64,000 nt of DNA from JAUIET01 sp964352475 (GCA_964352475.1 CAYGSL010000019.1:14241-78240), one strand, 5' to 3'. Shown: positions 1-9,345, numbered from the stretch's first letter. Program-made: numbers and translations. The notes: generated from the letters alone by a model not told the origin.

Positions 1-2
1 GA

Positions 3-482
3 AATAACAACCGAACCCTGATTCGCAACAACCGCATGATGCAGGGCAAGATTGACAACTTAAGTCGAATAGCCAGTAGTGATGGAATCCGCCAGGCCTT
101 GCAGTACAACATTGGCTACCCCGAGCTACCCATCGCTGACAGGGAAGCGCGTATCGCAATCGCGGATGCCCAGACTAAAAACATCAATGATATGTTTGAA
201 AAAGCGTTTCAGAGAGCTTGTGAGGACGACACGGTAAAGGTAAATCGCAGCAAGGCATTTGAGTGGGCACTTACAGAGGCGGGCGATTACGCGCTTCAAT
301 ATACTTTATGGATATATCTGGACCGTATTCCCAGTACTAAGATAACCGCGACCATTCGAAAGCATTATCTTGGCACTATCTATAGAGTCAATGAACTGGT
401 GTATCGAGCGTCTATTGAAGAAGACATCGATTTATCGACGCCGAATCTGTCAAATATAACGGTAAAATCGGCGCCAGATTGA
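3..482 (+). CDS. C-terminal part of a protein, possibly MscS-family channel (cut by window edge)
   Basis: The reading frame is open from base 3 to the TGA at 480-482, so the start may lie outside the window; the first in-frame ATG is at 36. The visible part, about 159 residues, has no signal peptide or clear membrane segment. The tail has a stretch (ALQYTLWIYLDRIP) followed by a basic helix and ends in DLSTPNL. This resembles the cytoplasmic C-terminal domain of some mechanosensitive channels of the MscS superfamily, where a beta-rich domain follows the pore. The match is from memory of the family, and no pore helix is in view to confirm it. It could equally be an unrelated hypothetical protein. 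Confidence 0.4.
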   Translation, partial: NNNRTLIRNNRMMQGKIDNLSRIASSDGIRQALQYNIGYPELPIADREARIAIADAQTKNINDMFEKAFQRACEDDTVKVNRSKAFEWALTEAGDYALQYTLWIYLDRIPSTKITATIRKHYLGTIYRVNELVYRASIEEDIDLSTPNLSNITVKSAPD

Positions 483-610
483 CAATAGATTCCTTGCAAC
501 CTCATCGTCTGAGTAGACCGCTCTATCCAGGGCCATATGAATTTCAACCAGGCAAGCTGATCACACCGTAACTTGGCTTGCCATTCGCCAGCTCGTTAGG
601 CTGGTACTAT

Positions 611-2731
611 ATGCACATATTCTGCCAATCAGAGAGCAGTCGCGTGCCGATCATCAATGAGCAGTCCTTGCTCCAAGAGTACTTACAAGTTACTCGCAAA
701 GCTAAGATTCAATTCATTGCAGCTTTGCTTGCGTCACTATCCTTGTTGCCGGCGTCTATGTTGGCAAGTGCCGAATTCGAACGCAGTGAACAGCGTGAGC
801 GCTGTGCCGATTTCCATGCCTTGAAAAAACCGCTGTTCGGTGATCTTCATGTTCACACCCGCTACTCATTCGATTCTTATGTGTCCAGCCAGCGCAACGA
901 CCCATGGGACGCCTATCGCTACGCAAAAGGCGAAGCAATCACTTTGCCAGATGAGGACGGCAAGCAAACGGTCACGGCGCAGTTGCAGCGGCCGCTGGAC
1001 TTTACTGCCGTCACTGATCATTCCGAATTGCTAGGCCCTATCAACGTTTGCACTGAAGACCCCTGGTCAATGGGTTATTGGTGGCCACACTGCGTTATGT
1101 CGCGCTCAAGCATATACATTGTGCAACTCGTCGCCGCCAATTGGTGGGCGAGCAGGGCAGTGACTTCGCCGGGTGGTGCCCAGAGTTTTGCGTGCACATT
1201 GTCTGATTGCGACAGCGGCCACATTAGCTACTGGAATAACATTCAACAGGCCGCGGAAGATCATTATGATCGCAGCTCGGCGTGTGAATTCACTACGTTT
1301 GTTGGTTATGAATACACCGATGCTCCAGACCACAAGAACATGCATCGCAACGTGATATTTCGCAATGAGCACGTTACCAAAACGGCGATATCAACGTATG
1401 ACACAGGCTCATACAATTTTCCGAATTTATGGGAGCAGCTGCGCGAGCAGTGCATCGACGGCATAGAAGGCTGTGATGTGTTGGCGATTCCTCACAATCC
1501 TAATCTTTCTGGCGGTCTTATGTTCCGCGACCCGCAAACGCCTTTAGAAGCTACAAATCGAGCGTTTTTTGAGCCGGTAATAGAACTTACCCAGCACAAA
1601 GCAAGCTCGGAGTGTCGATTTGACCGCCTGCGCGGTATTGGTCTGGACACGGAGGATGAGCTTTGCGATTTCGAACAAGCCGTGGCAGATAACCTGGGTA
1701 TGCTGGGAACACTGCATGGCGAGGTGGCTACCGACCGTGCTGCAGCGGTTGAGTTAGAAAATTTTGCACCCAGAAATATGGCGCGCAATGCCTTGAAAGA
1801 TGGCCTGGCGATTGGTCAGCGAGACGGCCTTAATCCTTTCAAGTTTGGTTTCATAGGTTCTACGGACACGCACAGTGCAACCCCCGGCGGCGCTGAGGAA
1901 AACAATTATGTTGGCCATCTCGGTCGCAGAGATTCTGGTTACCGCAATGTGCAGGATCACTTTTTTGATAACCCTGGTGGTCACGCTGTTGTTTGGGCAG
2001 AAGAAAATTCGCGCGATGCAATTTTTTCCGGAATGCGACGCAAGGAAACTTACGCCACCAGTGGCACACGTCCGATTGTTCGATTTTTTGCGGGCTGGAA
2101 CTATGAAGAAAACCTGTGTCAGGCAGAAGACATGATTGAGCAAGCCTACGCTGGCGGTGTACCTATGGGAGGTAATCTGAAACCGGCTGGCCAGACCCTG
2201 GTGCCCAGTTTTTTGTTATCAGCGCAGAAAGACAGCGGTAGTGAGGGCAACCCCGGTACAGATTTACAACGAATTCAGATTGTAAAGGGTTGGGTAGACA
2301 GCGAGGGTAAAACACACGAACGTGTTGTTGACGTGGCGGGTAACCCTGCCAATGGCGCTTCTGTAGACCCGAACTCCTGCCGTCCGACTGGTGCCGGCGC
2401 ATCTAACTTATGTACCGTGTGGCGCGATGATGAATTCGACCCGGCACAGAACTCCTTTTACTACGCAAGAGTTCTGGAAAACCCCAGCTGTCGATGGAGT
2501 ACACTTCAATGCCAGGCTGCAGGTGTTAATCCGTTTTCGCAGCAGTGTAAGGAGCAAGCCGACAGGGCCACAGAAAAGGCGGTTGGGCGCGGCGCAATAG
2601 GCGATGTCTACGGCAAATGCTGTCTGGATCCAAAAGTGCAACCGTTTTATTCACCTGTTTTACAGGAGCGTGCATGGACATCGCCAATTTGGATAGACGC
2701 ACGCGCTGCCGGCTCAAATGCTGGCGATTAA
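611..2731 (+). CDS. DUF3604 domain protein, secreted, PHP-like metal-binding
   Basis: About 706 residues of the DUF3604 family (PF12228), whose function is not established. The frame is open to a TTG at 578, but the ATG at 611 or a later start (GTG 644, TTG 668) is as likely because no Shine-Dalgarno sequence stands out. A hydrophobic stretch (FIAALLASLSLLPASMLASA) after basic residues looks like a signal peptide and favours a late start. Family motifs in order are GDLHVHTRYSFDSY, FTAVTDHSELLG, FVGYEYT, NMHRNVIFRN, IPHNPNLSGG and FGFIGSTDTHSATPGG. The His/Asp-rich motifs resemble PHP-type metal-dependent hydrolases, so a periplasmic hydrolase is a reasonable guess. Many cysteines in the C-terminal third suggest disulfides. 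A paralogue lies at 20238-22454. Confidence 0.9.
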   Translation: MHIFCQSESSRVPIINEQSLLQEYLQVTRKAKIQFIAALLASLSLLPASMLASAEFERSEQRERCADFHALKKPLFGDLHVHTRYSFDSYVSSQRNDPWDAYRYAKGEAITLPDEDGKQTVTAQLQRPLDFTAVTDHSELLGPINVCTEDPWSMGYWWPHCVMSRSSIYIVQLVAANWWASRAVTSPGGAQSFACTLSDCDSGHISYWNNIQQAAEDHYDRSSACEFTTFVGYEYTDAPDHKNMHRNVIFRNEHVTKTAISTYDTGSYNFPNLWEQLREQCIDGIEGCDVLAIPHNPNLSGGLMFRDPQTPLEATNRAFFEPVIELTQHKASSECRFDRLRGIGLDTEDELCDFEQAVADNLGMLGTLHGEVATDRAAAVELENFAPRNMARNALKDGLAIGQRDGLNPFKFGFIGSTDTHSATPGGAEENNYVGHLGRRDSGYRNVQDHFFDNPGGHAVVWAEENSRDAIFSGMRRKETYATSGTRPIVRFFAGWNYEENLCQAEDMIEQAYAGGVPMGGNLKPAGQTLVPSFLLSAQKDSGSEGNPGTDLQRIQIVKGWVDSEGKTHERVVDVAGNPANGASVDPNSCRPTGAGASNLCTVWRDDEFDPAQNSFYYARVLENPSCRWSTLQCQAAGVNPFSQQCKEQADRATEKAVGRGAIGDVYGKCCLDPKVQPFYSPVLQERAWTSPIWIDARAAGSNAGD

Positions 2732-2864
2732 AACGCGATCAATTGTTCAGCGATTGCCCATCTAGAGACTCTCCGCTGTTAAGCGATCCCTATCACTTCG
2801 ATCTAACAATGCAGCTCGTCAGATTCTGACTATACTCAGAACGATACTGGCGAGGAATATAACA

Positions 2865-3599
2865 ATGCGAAGCAAAGCCATTCTAACTTTGTGCTCTCTG
2901 ACCCTGATTGCAAGCGTTGCAAACGCGCAATCTCGCGGTACCTATCTATCTGGAGAAGTCGCACAAACCAGTTCAGACGGTGAAGTTCAAGTTGCCGGAG
3001 CGCAGGCAAATGCAACGGCGGCCATAGAACCCGGTACCGAGTTTGACTCGGATGTGAGTTGGGGTCTTGCAATCGGTTACCGTCTTGAGAACGGTTTAGC
3101 TCTTGAGCTCGAGTACACAACGATGAGCTTCACAACCGATGATGCGCCACAAAGCATAGCGGTGCGACCGGAATGGGAACCCTTTCTTGAAGGTGCGACC
3201 ACTGAGGATTTTATCTATACAGGCGAAGCTGAAATTCACAATGTCGCGCTTAACCTTGCCTACCACTATCAAACCAGCAGCCGTTGGACACCTTTCGTAA
3301 GGGTTGGCTACGGCTACGCAGAGGTTGACGTCACCACTAATTATTCCGAGCAGCCACGCTTTGAGATTTTTGCGCTGCCTAGTGAAGTCTATGAGCCAAG
3401 CAATTCCAGTGGTTCAACGTGGAACATTGGTTTGGGTGTTGCATGGCAGCTCAATGAAGCCATAGAATTTGAGCTGGAATACGTTCAGTCTGATTATGAT
3501 ACCGACGGTAGTACCGGTAGGGTTGAATCAGGCAACTTTATTGAATATAGAGATTTCAGTAACGGGCGTATTGCTCTGGGCCTGAGGTTCTGGATGTAA
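2865..3599 (+). CDS. Outer-membrane beta-barrel protein
   Basis: A 244-residue protein with a clear Sec signal (MRSKAILTLCSLTLIASVANA, cleavage after ANA). The mature part alternates short amphipathic strands with acidic loops, for example GLALELEYTTMSFT, IHNVALNLAYHYQ, TPFVRVGYGYAEV and AIEFELEYVQSDY. It ends RIALGLRFWM, a typical final strand although the last residue is Met rather than Phe. This fits an eight-stranded OMP_b-brl/OmpW-like porin-fold protein in the outer membrane, of unknown cargo. GAGGAA before the ATG is a good ribosome binding site. It is followed 31 bases later by the channel gene. Confidence 0.8.
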   Translation: MRSKAILTLCSLTLIASVANAQSRGTYLSGEVAQTSSDGEVQVAGAQANATAAIEPGTEFDSDVSWGLAIGYRLENGLALELEYTTMSFTTDDAPQSIAVRPEWEPFLEGATTEDFIYTGEAEIHNVALNLAYHYQTSSRWTPFVRVGYGYAEVDVTTNYSEQPRFEIFALPSEVYEPSNSSGSTWNIGLGVAWQLNEAIEFELEYVQSDYDTDGSTGRVESGNFIEYRDFSNGRIALGLRFWM

Positions 3600-3608
3600 C
3601 AAACCCGC

Positions 3609-3636
3609 TTCCATGCTGTAACATAACGGCATGGAA
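3609..3636 (+). repeat. Inverted repeat covering the ybdG start codon
   Basis: Arms TTCCATGC (3609-3616) and GCATGGAA (3629-3636) are perfectly complementary with a 12-base loop. The ATG of the channel gene (3631-3633) lies within the right arm. In RNA this could either end the upstream barrel transcript weakly or mask the start codon. There is no U-run, so it is not a standard terminator. Confidence 0.4.
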
Positions 3637-4914
3637 AAGTTACTCGATACCCTTTTGGGCTACCTGCCGGTAGCCTTTCAACAAAACCAAATACTCCGCC
3701 CTGTAATCGGCTTACTGCTTATTGTCGCAATTGCCATCACCGTGCATTTTTTGGCTAGGCTGGTGATCTTGCGCGGTGTAGAGGCCTTGCTGACGGCGCG
3801 ACATAATCAGCGCGACGATCTGCTGGTTAGCCGCCATGTGTTTCGCCGTTTGATACACATTATCCCGGCAGTGGCTATATACGGTTTGGCAAATCCTCTG
3901 TTGCCAGATCATGAGGTGCTGGCAAACGCTATTCGCACCGCGGCCATGTTGTACATGGTGGTAATGATTGTGCTGTTCGTTGATGCCTTGCTGAACGTGT
4001 TGCTTGAAATTTATCGCACATTTGAAATCTCAAAGCACTTCCCCATCAAGAGCTTTATCCAGGCATTCAAGCTGATTGCCTATTTCATTGCTATCGTTAC
4101 GCTTATCTCGCTGCTGTTGGGTAAATCACCACTGCAGTTGATAGCTGGTTTGGGCGCAATGACAGCGGTTTTAATGCTGGTTTTCAAAGACCCTATTCTG
4201 GGCTTTGTCGCGGGTTTACAGCTTAGTTCCAATCGCATGGTCGCTATTGGTGACTGGATCGAAATTCCACAGCACGGTGTTGACGGCGATGTTTTGGAAA
4301 TTGCCTTGACCACTGTAAAAGTCAAAAACTTTGACAATACGATAACCACAGTGCCAACGCAGGCGCTGATCAATGATTCCTTCAAGAACTGGGCTGGAAT
4401 GCAGCGTTCTGGCGGTCGAAGAATCAAACGCGCTGTACATATTGATATGAACAGCATTAAATTCTGCGACGATGAGACGCTGCAGAGATTCTCTCGAATT
4501 CAGTACATCAGCCAGTATATTGCCGATAAAAAACAGGAATTGACGGAATTCAACGCGGCCAAAAACATTGACGCTGAGGTGCAGGCGAATGGCCGACGCC
4601 TGACAAACATTGGCACCTTCAGGGCTTATGTACAGGCGTATCTTAAAGACCATCCAAAAATAAGTAAGGATTTGACGTTTCTTGTGCGACAGCTTCCCCC
4701 CGGAGAGACGGGCGTGCCGATAGAGATCTACGTTTTCTGCAACGATACCCGTTGGGTTGAATATGAGAGCATTCAGGGCGACATATTTGACCACGTGCTC
4801 GCGGTTGTGCCTTCTTTTGACCTGCGCTTGTTCCAAAACCCCACTGGCCTGGATTATCGGAGTGCTTTTTTACAATCTGGTGATGGGCTTTACGCGAGCG
4901 AAAATAGGCGATAA
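3631..4914 (+). CDS. ybdG: Mechanosensitive channel, YbdG/MscM type
   Basis: A 427-residue inner-membrane channel of the MscS superfamily, close in length and sequence to E. coli YbdG (415 aa). Five hydrophobic segments occupy roughly residues 20-190. The pore helix region is GLGAMTAVLMLVFKDPILG, followed by the beta domain with GDWIEIPQHGVDGDV and NFDNTITTVPTQALI. The C-terminal half carries YbdG-type blocks SFKNWAGMQRSGGRRIKR and VEYESIQGDIFDHVLA. It probably acts as a low-conductance valve under osmotic down-shock. No Shine-Dalgarno sequence is visible and the ATG sits in the right arm of an 8-bp inverted repeat, but homology starts right at this Met, so the start is kept. Confidence 0.9.
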   Translation: MEKLLDTLLGYLPVAFQQNQILRPVIGLLLIVAIAITVHFLARLVILRGVEALLTARHNQRDDLLVSRHVFRRLIHIIPAVAIYGLANPLLPDHEVLANAIRTAAMLYMVVMIVLFVDALLNVLLEIYRTFEISKHFPIKSFIQAFKLIAYFIAIVTLISLLLGKSPLQLIAGLGAMTAVLMLVFKDPILGFVAGLQLSSNRMVAIGDWIEIPQHGVDGDVLEIALTTVKVKNFDNTITTVPTQALINDSFKNWAGMQRSGGRRIKRAVHIDMNSIKFCDDETLQRFSRIQYISQYIADKKQELTEFNAAKNIDAEVQANGRRLTNIGTFRAYVQAYLKDHPKISKDLTFLVRQLPPGETGVPIEIYVFCNDTRWVEYESIQGDIFDHVLAVVPSFDLRLFQNPTGLDYRSAFLQSGDGLYASENRR

Positions 4915-4956
4915 TCTGAAGCTTCTTTGGAAGTTGCCTAACAGGAGTTTATTAAT

Positions 4957-5745
4957 ATGTTGATCCGTTCTTTACTGTCGTTGCTGTTTACCAGCCTTCT
5001 GCTGCTCGCACCTGTCACTTCAGCGGTTGATCTGGATATTCTGTCCTCAACGCCGCCAGGCAGTTGGTCTTTGCGCGAGGAAACCACCACAGACCATAAA
5101 GGACGGCAAACAGTCACTGTGACCAAAACATCCATGCTGGAAAAAGAGCAGCGCAACGACCAGGCCTACTTCTGGATGGAAATGGCGGTTGACAGCTATA
5201 AGCTCAAAAAAGGCAAGCGTAAGAAGACCGGGGACCGCATGATCATAAAGTCGCTGGTGGCAGAAAGTATGCTTGCCGGAGATCCGGCCAATGCGATGCA
5301 AAATTTGCGTGGCTTCGGCGAGGAAGTGATTATCAAGAGTGGTAAAAACAAGCCCATGCGCATGCAAGGTGCTGGCGGTTTTGCCCAGGGCATGTTGCAA
5401 GGCATGGGCGCGGAAATTAAATATGATTTCCAGGAGCAGGGCAGCCAAACGGTCTCAGTACCTGCGGGTGAATTTGATACCCTGGTGTTACGAGGTACTG
5501 GTTCTACCGAAATGAAAGTGATGTTTAAAAAGATTACGGTCAGTAGTACAAGTACTTCGTACTACTCGAAAAAGATACCTTTCGGAATTGCCAAGGTTGA
5601 TGGGGAAAGTACAACCAACGGTAAAACCTCAACGCATAACGCGGTGTTGTTGGAGTACGGTACCTCGGGTGCAGTAAGCGAAATAACAGAGCCTGTTGAA
5701 GATATGCCGGCGATGCCGAATATGAAAGACTTGTTTGGCGGCTAG
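4957..5745 (+). CDS. Secreted protein of unknown function
   Basis: A 262-residue protein with a strong Sec signal peptide (MLIRSLLSLLFTSLLLLAPVTSA) and a good ribosome binding site (CAGGAG) 10 bases before the ATG. The mature part is basic around residues 85-95 (KKGKRKKTGDR), has a Gly/Met-rich patch (GAGGFAQGMLQGMGA) and a segment VSVPAGEFDTLVLRGTG. The latter resembles a motif in secreted DUF3108-like proteins that use beta-sheet folds, but I do not recognise a named family with confidence. It is probably periplasmic. Its TAG stop interlocks with the stop of convergent selO on a shared CTAG (5742-5745). Confidence 0.65.
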   Translation: MLIRSLLSLLFTSLLLLAPVTSAVDLDILSSTPPGSWSLREETTTDHKGRQTVTVTKTSMLEKEQRNDQAYFWMEMAVDSYKLKKGKRKKTGDRMIIKSLVAESMLAGDPANAMQNLRGFGEEVIIKSGKNKPMRMQGAGGFAQGMLQGMGAEIKYDFQEQGSQTVSVPAGEFDTLVLRGTGSTEMKVMFKKITVSSTSTSYYSKKIPFGIAKVDGESTTNGKTSTHNAVLLEYGTSGAVSEITEPVEDMPAMPNMKDLFGG

Positions 5746-7235
5746 GTGCCACAAAATGTTCTGTGCACCACTTCAGTCGTTGATGGTGGGCTTAACAAGC
5801 GGTCAGGGATGTCGTTGCGACAGTAGTCAAACGGCGTCTCAAGCGCCGTTGCCAACTCGTTAAACAACACAAGGTCTTGTTGTTTGCTGGCCTCAGTGAT
5901 GGCTATCTCGATCAGGTGATTACGGGCAATGATGGCCGGGTTGCTGCAGCGCATTTTTTCAACACGATCGCTAGTAGCGCTTTCCTGATCGAATCTGGCC
6001 CGCCAGCGCTGAATCCATGGGGCCATTGCCTCTGGAAAATCAAAGACGTGAGCAACGCTGCTGTTGGTGTAAATAGTGGGTTCGGCAAGCTCATACAGGC
6101 GCCTGAAACTTAAGGTGAAATCCAGTTTGTTCGTGCCAAGCAGTTCAAACCAATCCTTTAGCAATACGTCATCACCTTCGTGCAGCTCTGACAAACCAAA
6201 CTTTGGATTCGCAAGCCTGCGATATTCATTAGTATACAAGGCCGGAAATTTATCCAGAACCGATTGAGTTGCCTCAACGGCCGCCTCATCATCATCGAAC
6301 TGCAGGCGTATCAGGTTGAGCAGGCATTGCGCCAGTTGCATCAGGTTCCAGTGCGCGATGCCTGGTTGGTTCTGATACGCGTATCGACCACCAGTATCGA
6401 TAGAGCTAAATACTTTGTCGGCCTGATACTCATCAAGAAACGCGCAAGGACCATAATCAATTGTTTCGCCGCTTAACAGCATATTGTCGGTGTTCATCAC
6501 ACCGTGAATGAAACCTAGTAATTGCCACTTTGCAACCAGAGTAACCTGCGCATCAATAACTGCTTGCAATAAAGCCAGCGCTGGGTTGTCGCTAGCACCT
6601 GCCTCGGGATAATGTCGATCGATCACGTGCTTTGTTAATTGCTCAAGCGAATCGATATCTTTACGTGCCGCAAAATACTGAAAGGTGCCAATGCGAATGT
6701 GGCTGCGTGCCACTCGGCACAAAATGGCACCAGGCAGTACCTCTTCGCGAAAAACCTGTTCGCCGCTGAACACGGCAGCAAGGCTGCGACTGGTAGGCAC
6801 CTCAAGCGCATGCATTGCTTCACTGACAATATACTCTCGCAGAACAGGGCCTAGCGGGGAGCGACCATCGCCACCGCGTGACCAGGGCGTGCGACCCGCG
6901 CCTTTCAGCTGAATGTCATAGCGCTGACTGTCGCTGGCCATCACTTCACCCAGTAACACGGCGCGGCCGTCACCAAGCTGCGGATTCCAGCCGCCAAATT
7001 GATGCCCCGCATAGGCAGCAGACAAAGGTTGGGCACCTTCGGGCACGCTATTACCCGCGAGTACCTGAACGCCTTGTGCGGAGCTGAGCCATTCTTCGTC
7101 TATGCCCAACAACTCGGCTAGCCCCTTGTTGACTCGAATAAGCTCCGGGTTTGCTACCGATGTGGGCTCTTGCAGTGCGTAAAAGGCCTGGGGTAATCTG
7201 GCGTAGCTATTGTCGAAATTAATTGACGGGCTCAA
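5742..7235 (-). CDS. selO: SelO protein adenylyltransferase (YdiU/UPF0061)
   Basis: A 497-residue SelO-family pseudokinase that transfers AMP from ATP to Ser/Thr/Tyr residues of target proteins; the family is linked to redox stress. Diagnostic blocks are PLSAAYAGHQFGGWNPQLGD, GAGRTPWSRGGDGRSPLGP near the N-terminus, and the inverted-kinase active site HGVMNTDNMLLSGETIDYG with its Asn and Asp metal ligands. The C-terminus ends TFCGT, keeping the conserved Cys near the end seen in bacterial SelO. Translation appears to start at TTG (7235-7233), which overlaps the yqhA stop as TTGA and has a GAAGAAGAG-type ribosome binding site. This implies coupling to yqhA. Confidence 0.93.
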   Translation of the reverse strand: MSPSINFDNSYARLPQAFYALQEPTSVANPELIRVNKGLAELLGIDEEWLSSAQGVQVLAGNSVPEGAQPLSAAYAGHQFGGWNPQLGDGRAVLLGEVMASDSQRYDIQLKGAGRTPWSRGGDGRSPLGPVLREYIVSEAMHALEVPTSRSLAAVFSGEQVFREEVLPGAILCRVARSHIRIGTFQYFAARKDIDSLEQLTKHVIDRHYPEAGASDNPALALLQAVIDAQVTLVAKWQLLGFIHGVMNTDNMLLSGETIDYGPCAFLDEYQADKVFSSIDTGGRYAYQNQPGIAHWNLMQLAQCLLNLIRLQFDDDEAAVEATQSVLDKFPALYTNEYRRLANPKFGLSELHEGDDVLLKDWFELLGTNKLDFTLSFRRLYELAEPTIYTNSSVAHVFDFPEAMAPWIQRWRARFDQESATSDRVEKMRCSNPAIIARNHLIEIAITEASKQQDLVLFNELATALETPFDYCRNDIPDRLLSPPSTTEVVHRTFCGT

Positions 7236-7738
7236 GAGCTCTTCTTCGTGATGTGATCAAGCAGACCCATGGCAAATGCAGAAGCGACAAATGTCAGGTG
7301 CAGCATTATGTACCAGAATATCTTGTTGTCTTCCGTATTTGCCGTATTCATAAAAATTTGCAGCAAGTGAATGCTGGAAATGGCCACAATGCTGGCGGCG
7401 ATTTTTGCTTTCAATGATGACGAATCCATTTTGCCTAGCCAACTGAGCTTCTCCTCGTCTTCACCAACATCCAGCTGCGAGACAAAATTCTCATAGCCAC
7501 TCATCATCACCATCACGATCAAGCCGCCAACCATGGCCATGTCGATCATAGACAGCACTTTCAACACCATTTCAGCTTCTGACAGTGCAAAAATGTGCAC
7601 CAGCAGGTGGTAACACTCTTCGAAAAATTTCAAAAGCAGTGCCAGTAAGGCAATAGACAAGCCCAGATAAATAGGCGCTAAAATCCAGCGTGCCCGATAC
7701 ATTGTTTTTTCTATACCGGTTTCAATCGATGAACTCAT
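7232..7738 (-). CDS. yqhA: UPF0114/YqhA-family membrane protein
   Basis: A 168-residue integral membrane protein of the UPF0114 (TIGR00645) family, of normal length. Hydrophobic segments lie near residues 17-37, 60-82, 108-127 and 138-160. The family block MSGYENFVSQLD and the segment WLGKMDSSSLKAKIAASIVAISSIH are present. The function is unknown. The ATG has a good ribosome binding site (AAGGAAC) and the stop overlaps the selO start, so the two are probably one transcript. Confidence 0.9.
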   Translation of the reverse strand: MSSSIETGIEKTMYRARWILAPIYLGLSIALLALLLKFFEECYHLLVHIFALSEAEMVLKVLSMIDMAMVGGLIVMVMMSGYENFVSQLDVGEDEEKLSWLGKMDSSSLKAKIAASIVAISSIHLLQIFMNTANTEDNKIFWYIMLHLTFVASAFAMGLLDHITKKSS

Positions 7739-7773
7739 GGGTGTTCCTTAGTGGGTGTTTTATTTTCGACTAT

Positions 7774-7790
7774 TTGTGATCAGTTCACAA
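7774..7790. promoter_or_regulatory. Small dyad between yqhA and the cytochrome gene
   Basis: TTGTGA and TCACAA form a perfect dyad with a 5-base spacer in the divergent yqhA/cytochrome c intergenic region. It resembles a CRP site (TGTGA-N6-TCACA) but is one base short, so it may be an operator for another regulator or chance. Confidence 0.2.
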
Positions 7791-7879
7791 TTGTTGATCG
7801 ACTATTTAGTTTAAGCGCCCGTTAGCGTTCAAGGAGCTGATATAATTGAACCTTAGTTGTTTGCCCAAGGAGAGACGCA

Positions 7880-8197
7880 ATGAAGTATTTTGGATCCGTA
7901 GTAGCGGCTGTTTTACTGACTATTACGCTTTCAGCATCCGCCGCTGATCCGGCGGCCGGTAAAGCCAAGGCAGGAACGTGTTTCACATGCCATGGCGCTG
8001 ATGGAATTGGTATTGTTGATATGTACCCAAACCTGGCCGGCCAAAAAGAAGCGTATCTGGTTTCTTCAATAAAAGCTTACAAAGACGGTTCTCGCAGCGG
8101 TGGAATGGCCGCATTGATGACGCCTATGGTCAGTGGCCTGTCTGATGCCGATATTGCTGACATCGCTGCATTCTATGCGAGTCTGAGCGCGAAATAG
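7880..8197 (+). CDS. Small class I cytochrome c
   Basis: A 105-residue periplasmic cytochrome c. The Sec signal peptide is cleaved after ASA (about residue 21), leaving a mature protein of about 84 residues. One haem-binding motif CFTCH (Cys34, Cys37, His38) is present. A Met in the segment MAALMTPMVSGLSDADI is the likely axial ligand, followed by the usual C-terminal helix DIADIAAFYASL. The size and PNLAGQKEAYLVSSIKAYKDG segment match cytochrome c553/c4-like monohaem electron carriers feeding terminal oxidases. AAGGAGAG precedes the ATG. No partner enzyme is adjacent. Confidence 0.92.
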   Translation: MKYFGSVVAAVLLTITLSASAADPAAGKAKAGTCFTCHGADGIGIVDMYPNLAGQKEAYLVSSIKAYKDGSRSGGMAALMTPMVSGLSDADIADIAAFYASLSAK

Positions 8198-8220
8198 CCG
8201 GCCTGGCGTTTCCACGCTTG

Positions 8221-9345
8221 CTAGTAGGCGCGCGTTCGATTGACCGGGTTGATTAGTTTTTCACCGGCAATGTAACGTTTCAGGTTTTCCCGGGCAATCA
8301 GCCTGGTCAGATTCATAGCCTGACGTGAGCTGGCGGCGATGTGAGGGGTGATCAGCACATTAGGCATAGACCACAGCGGGCTTGATGGAGGCAGGGGCTC
8401 CGGCTCTGTAACATCCAGACCAGCTGCGCCAATGCGGCCATCTTGCAAGGCTTTTATAAGCGCATCGGTGTCTACAGAACCACCACGACCAACATTTATG
8501 AGCATTGAGTGCTTAGGCATGGCATTCAGAAAATCTTCATTGATTAGGTGTCTTGTTTTCTCTGTTAAAGGCAGGGCGTTCACGACCACATCGGCCTTCG
8601 CGGCCAATTCCATGGCTTCAGCACTCAACCCTACGTAGCTAACATAGTCAGGACCTTCGCGACTGCTGTTGCGTGTGGCAATCACGTTCATACCCAGACC
8701 ATGTGCCCGTTTCGCAGTTTCCAGACCAATACTGCCAAGCCCCAGAACCAACATGGTTTGGCCTTTTACGGTCTGAAAATTCTGCCGCATAGCTGCGTTT
8801 CTATCCCACTTGCCATCGGCCATGGCATCTCTAAACAGATGCAATTGCCGACCAAGGCTTAGCATCATTGCAATTGCGTGCTCGGCGATAACCTCGGCCG
8901 CGGCCCCCCGGCTATTAGTCAGCAGAATCTCAGGTGCGTCCTGCATTTGTTGGTGCGCCAAACAGCCCTCTACCCCAGCGCTGTAGCTGTGTACCCACAA
9001 AGTATCGTTAATGGCAGAGAGAATTTGAGGTGCTGCGCACATGGTAAAAATCGCGTCGAATTGACCATTGAGTTTTTCCGTAGGAACAGCACCTGGAATA
9101 CTGACCACTTCAATGCCTTCGAGAAAATCTTCCTCACCGGTGATCAGGCCAGCGCCGCCAAAAGCCACTAATATGCGGCTCGGTCTTTGCCAACCTTCCA
9201 CCTCACGTACCGGTTTATCACTCAGGGAAAAATTCCGCAGAAGTTCCGGAAGCGACGTTTCACTGGATTCTGATTCAGCAATTGACAGTGGCTGTGCGCA
9301 GGCGGTACACAGAAGAATTGACAAAAGTAGGGCATGTTTAGTCAT
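8221..9345 (-). CDS. D-2-hydroxyacid dehydrogenase with an export-like N-terminus
   Basis: A 374-residue NAD(P)-dependent oxidoreductase of the D-isomer 2-hydroxyacid dehydrogenase family. The fold is shown by the nucleotide-binding GLGSIGLETAKRAHG, by NVGRGGSVDTDAL carrying the catalytic Arg, by the Glu in DVTEPEPLP and by the His in ITPHIA. The start is set at the ATG at 9345 rather than the upstream in-frame ATG at 9369 because it gives a clean signal-like N-terminus, MTKHALLLSILLCTACAQP. An export signal on a cofactor-dependent dehydrogenase is odd, and the lipobox (CTAC) is not canonical. The gene overlaps the upstream PEP-synthase-like gene by 8 bases. Confidence 0.85.
   Translation of the reverse strand: MTKHALLLSILLCTACAQPLSIAESESSETSLPELLRNFSLSDKPVREVEGWQRPSRILVAFGGAGLITGEEDFLEGIEVVSIPGAVPTEKLNGQFDAIFTMCAAPQILSAINDTLWVHSYSAGVEGCLAHQQMQDAPEILLTNSRGAAAEVIAEHAIAMMLSLGRQLHLFRDAMADGKWDRNAAMRQNFQTVKGQTMLVLGLGSIGLETAKRAHGLGMNVIATRNSSREGPDYVSYVGLSAEAMELAAKADVVVNALPLTEKTRHLINEDFLNAMPKHSMLINVGRGGSVDTDALIKALQDGRIGAAGLDVTEPEPLPPSSPLWSMPNVLITPHIAASSRQAMNLTRLIARENLKRYIAGEKLINPVNRTRAY

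Noticed and set aside
4216..4836. 206-codon minus-strand frame inside ybdG
   Set aside because: Lies wholly within a well-supported channel gene, has no family pattern and no ribosome binding site.
7774..7790. CRP site for the cytochrome c gene
   Set aside because: The spacer between TGTGA and TCACA is 5, not 6, so it is listed only as a weak dyad.
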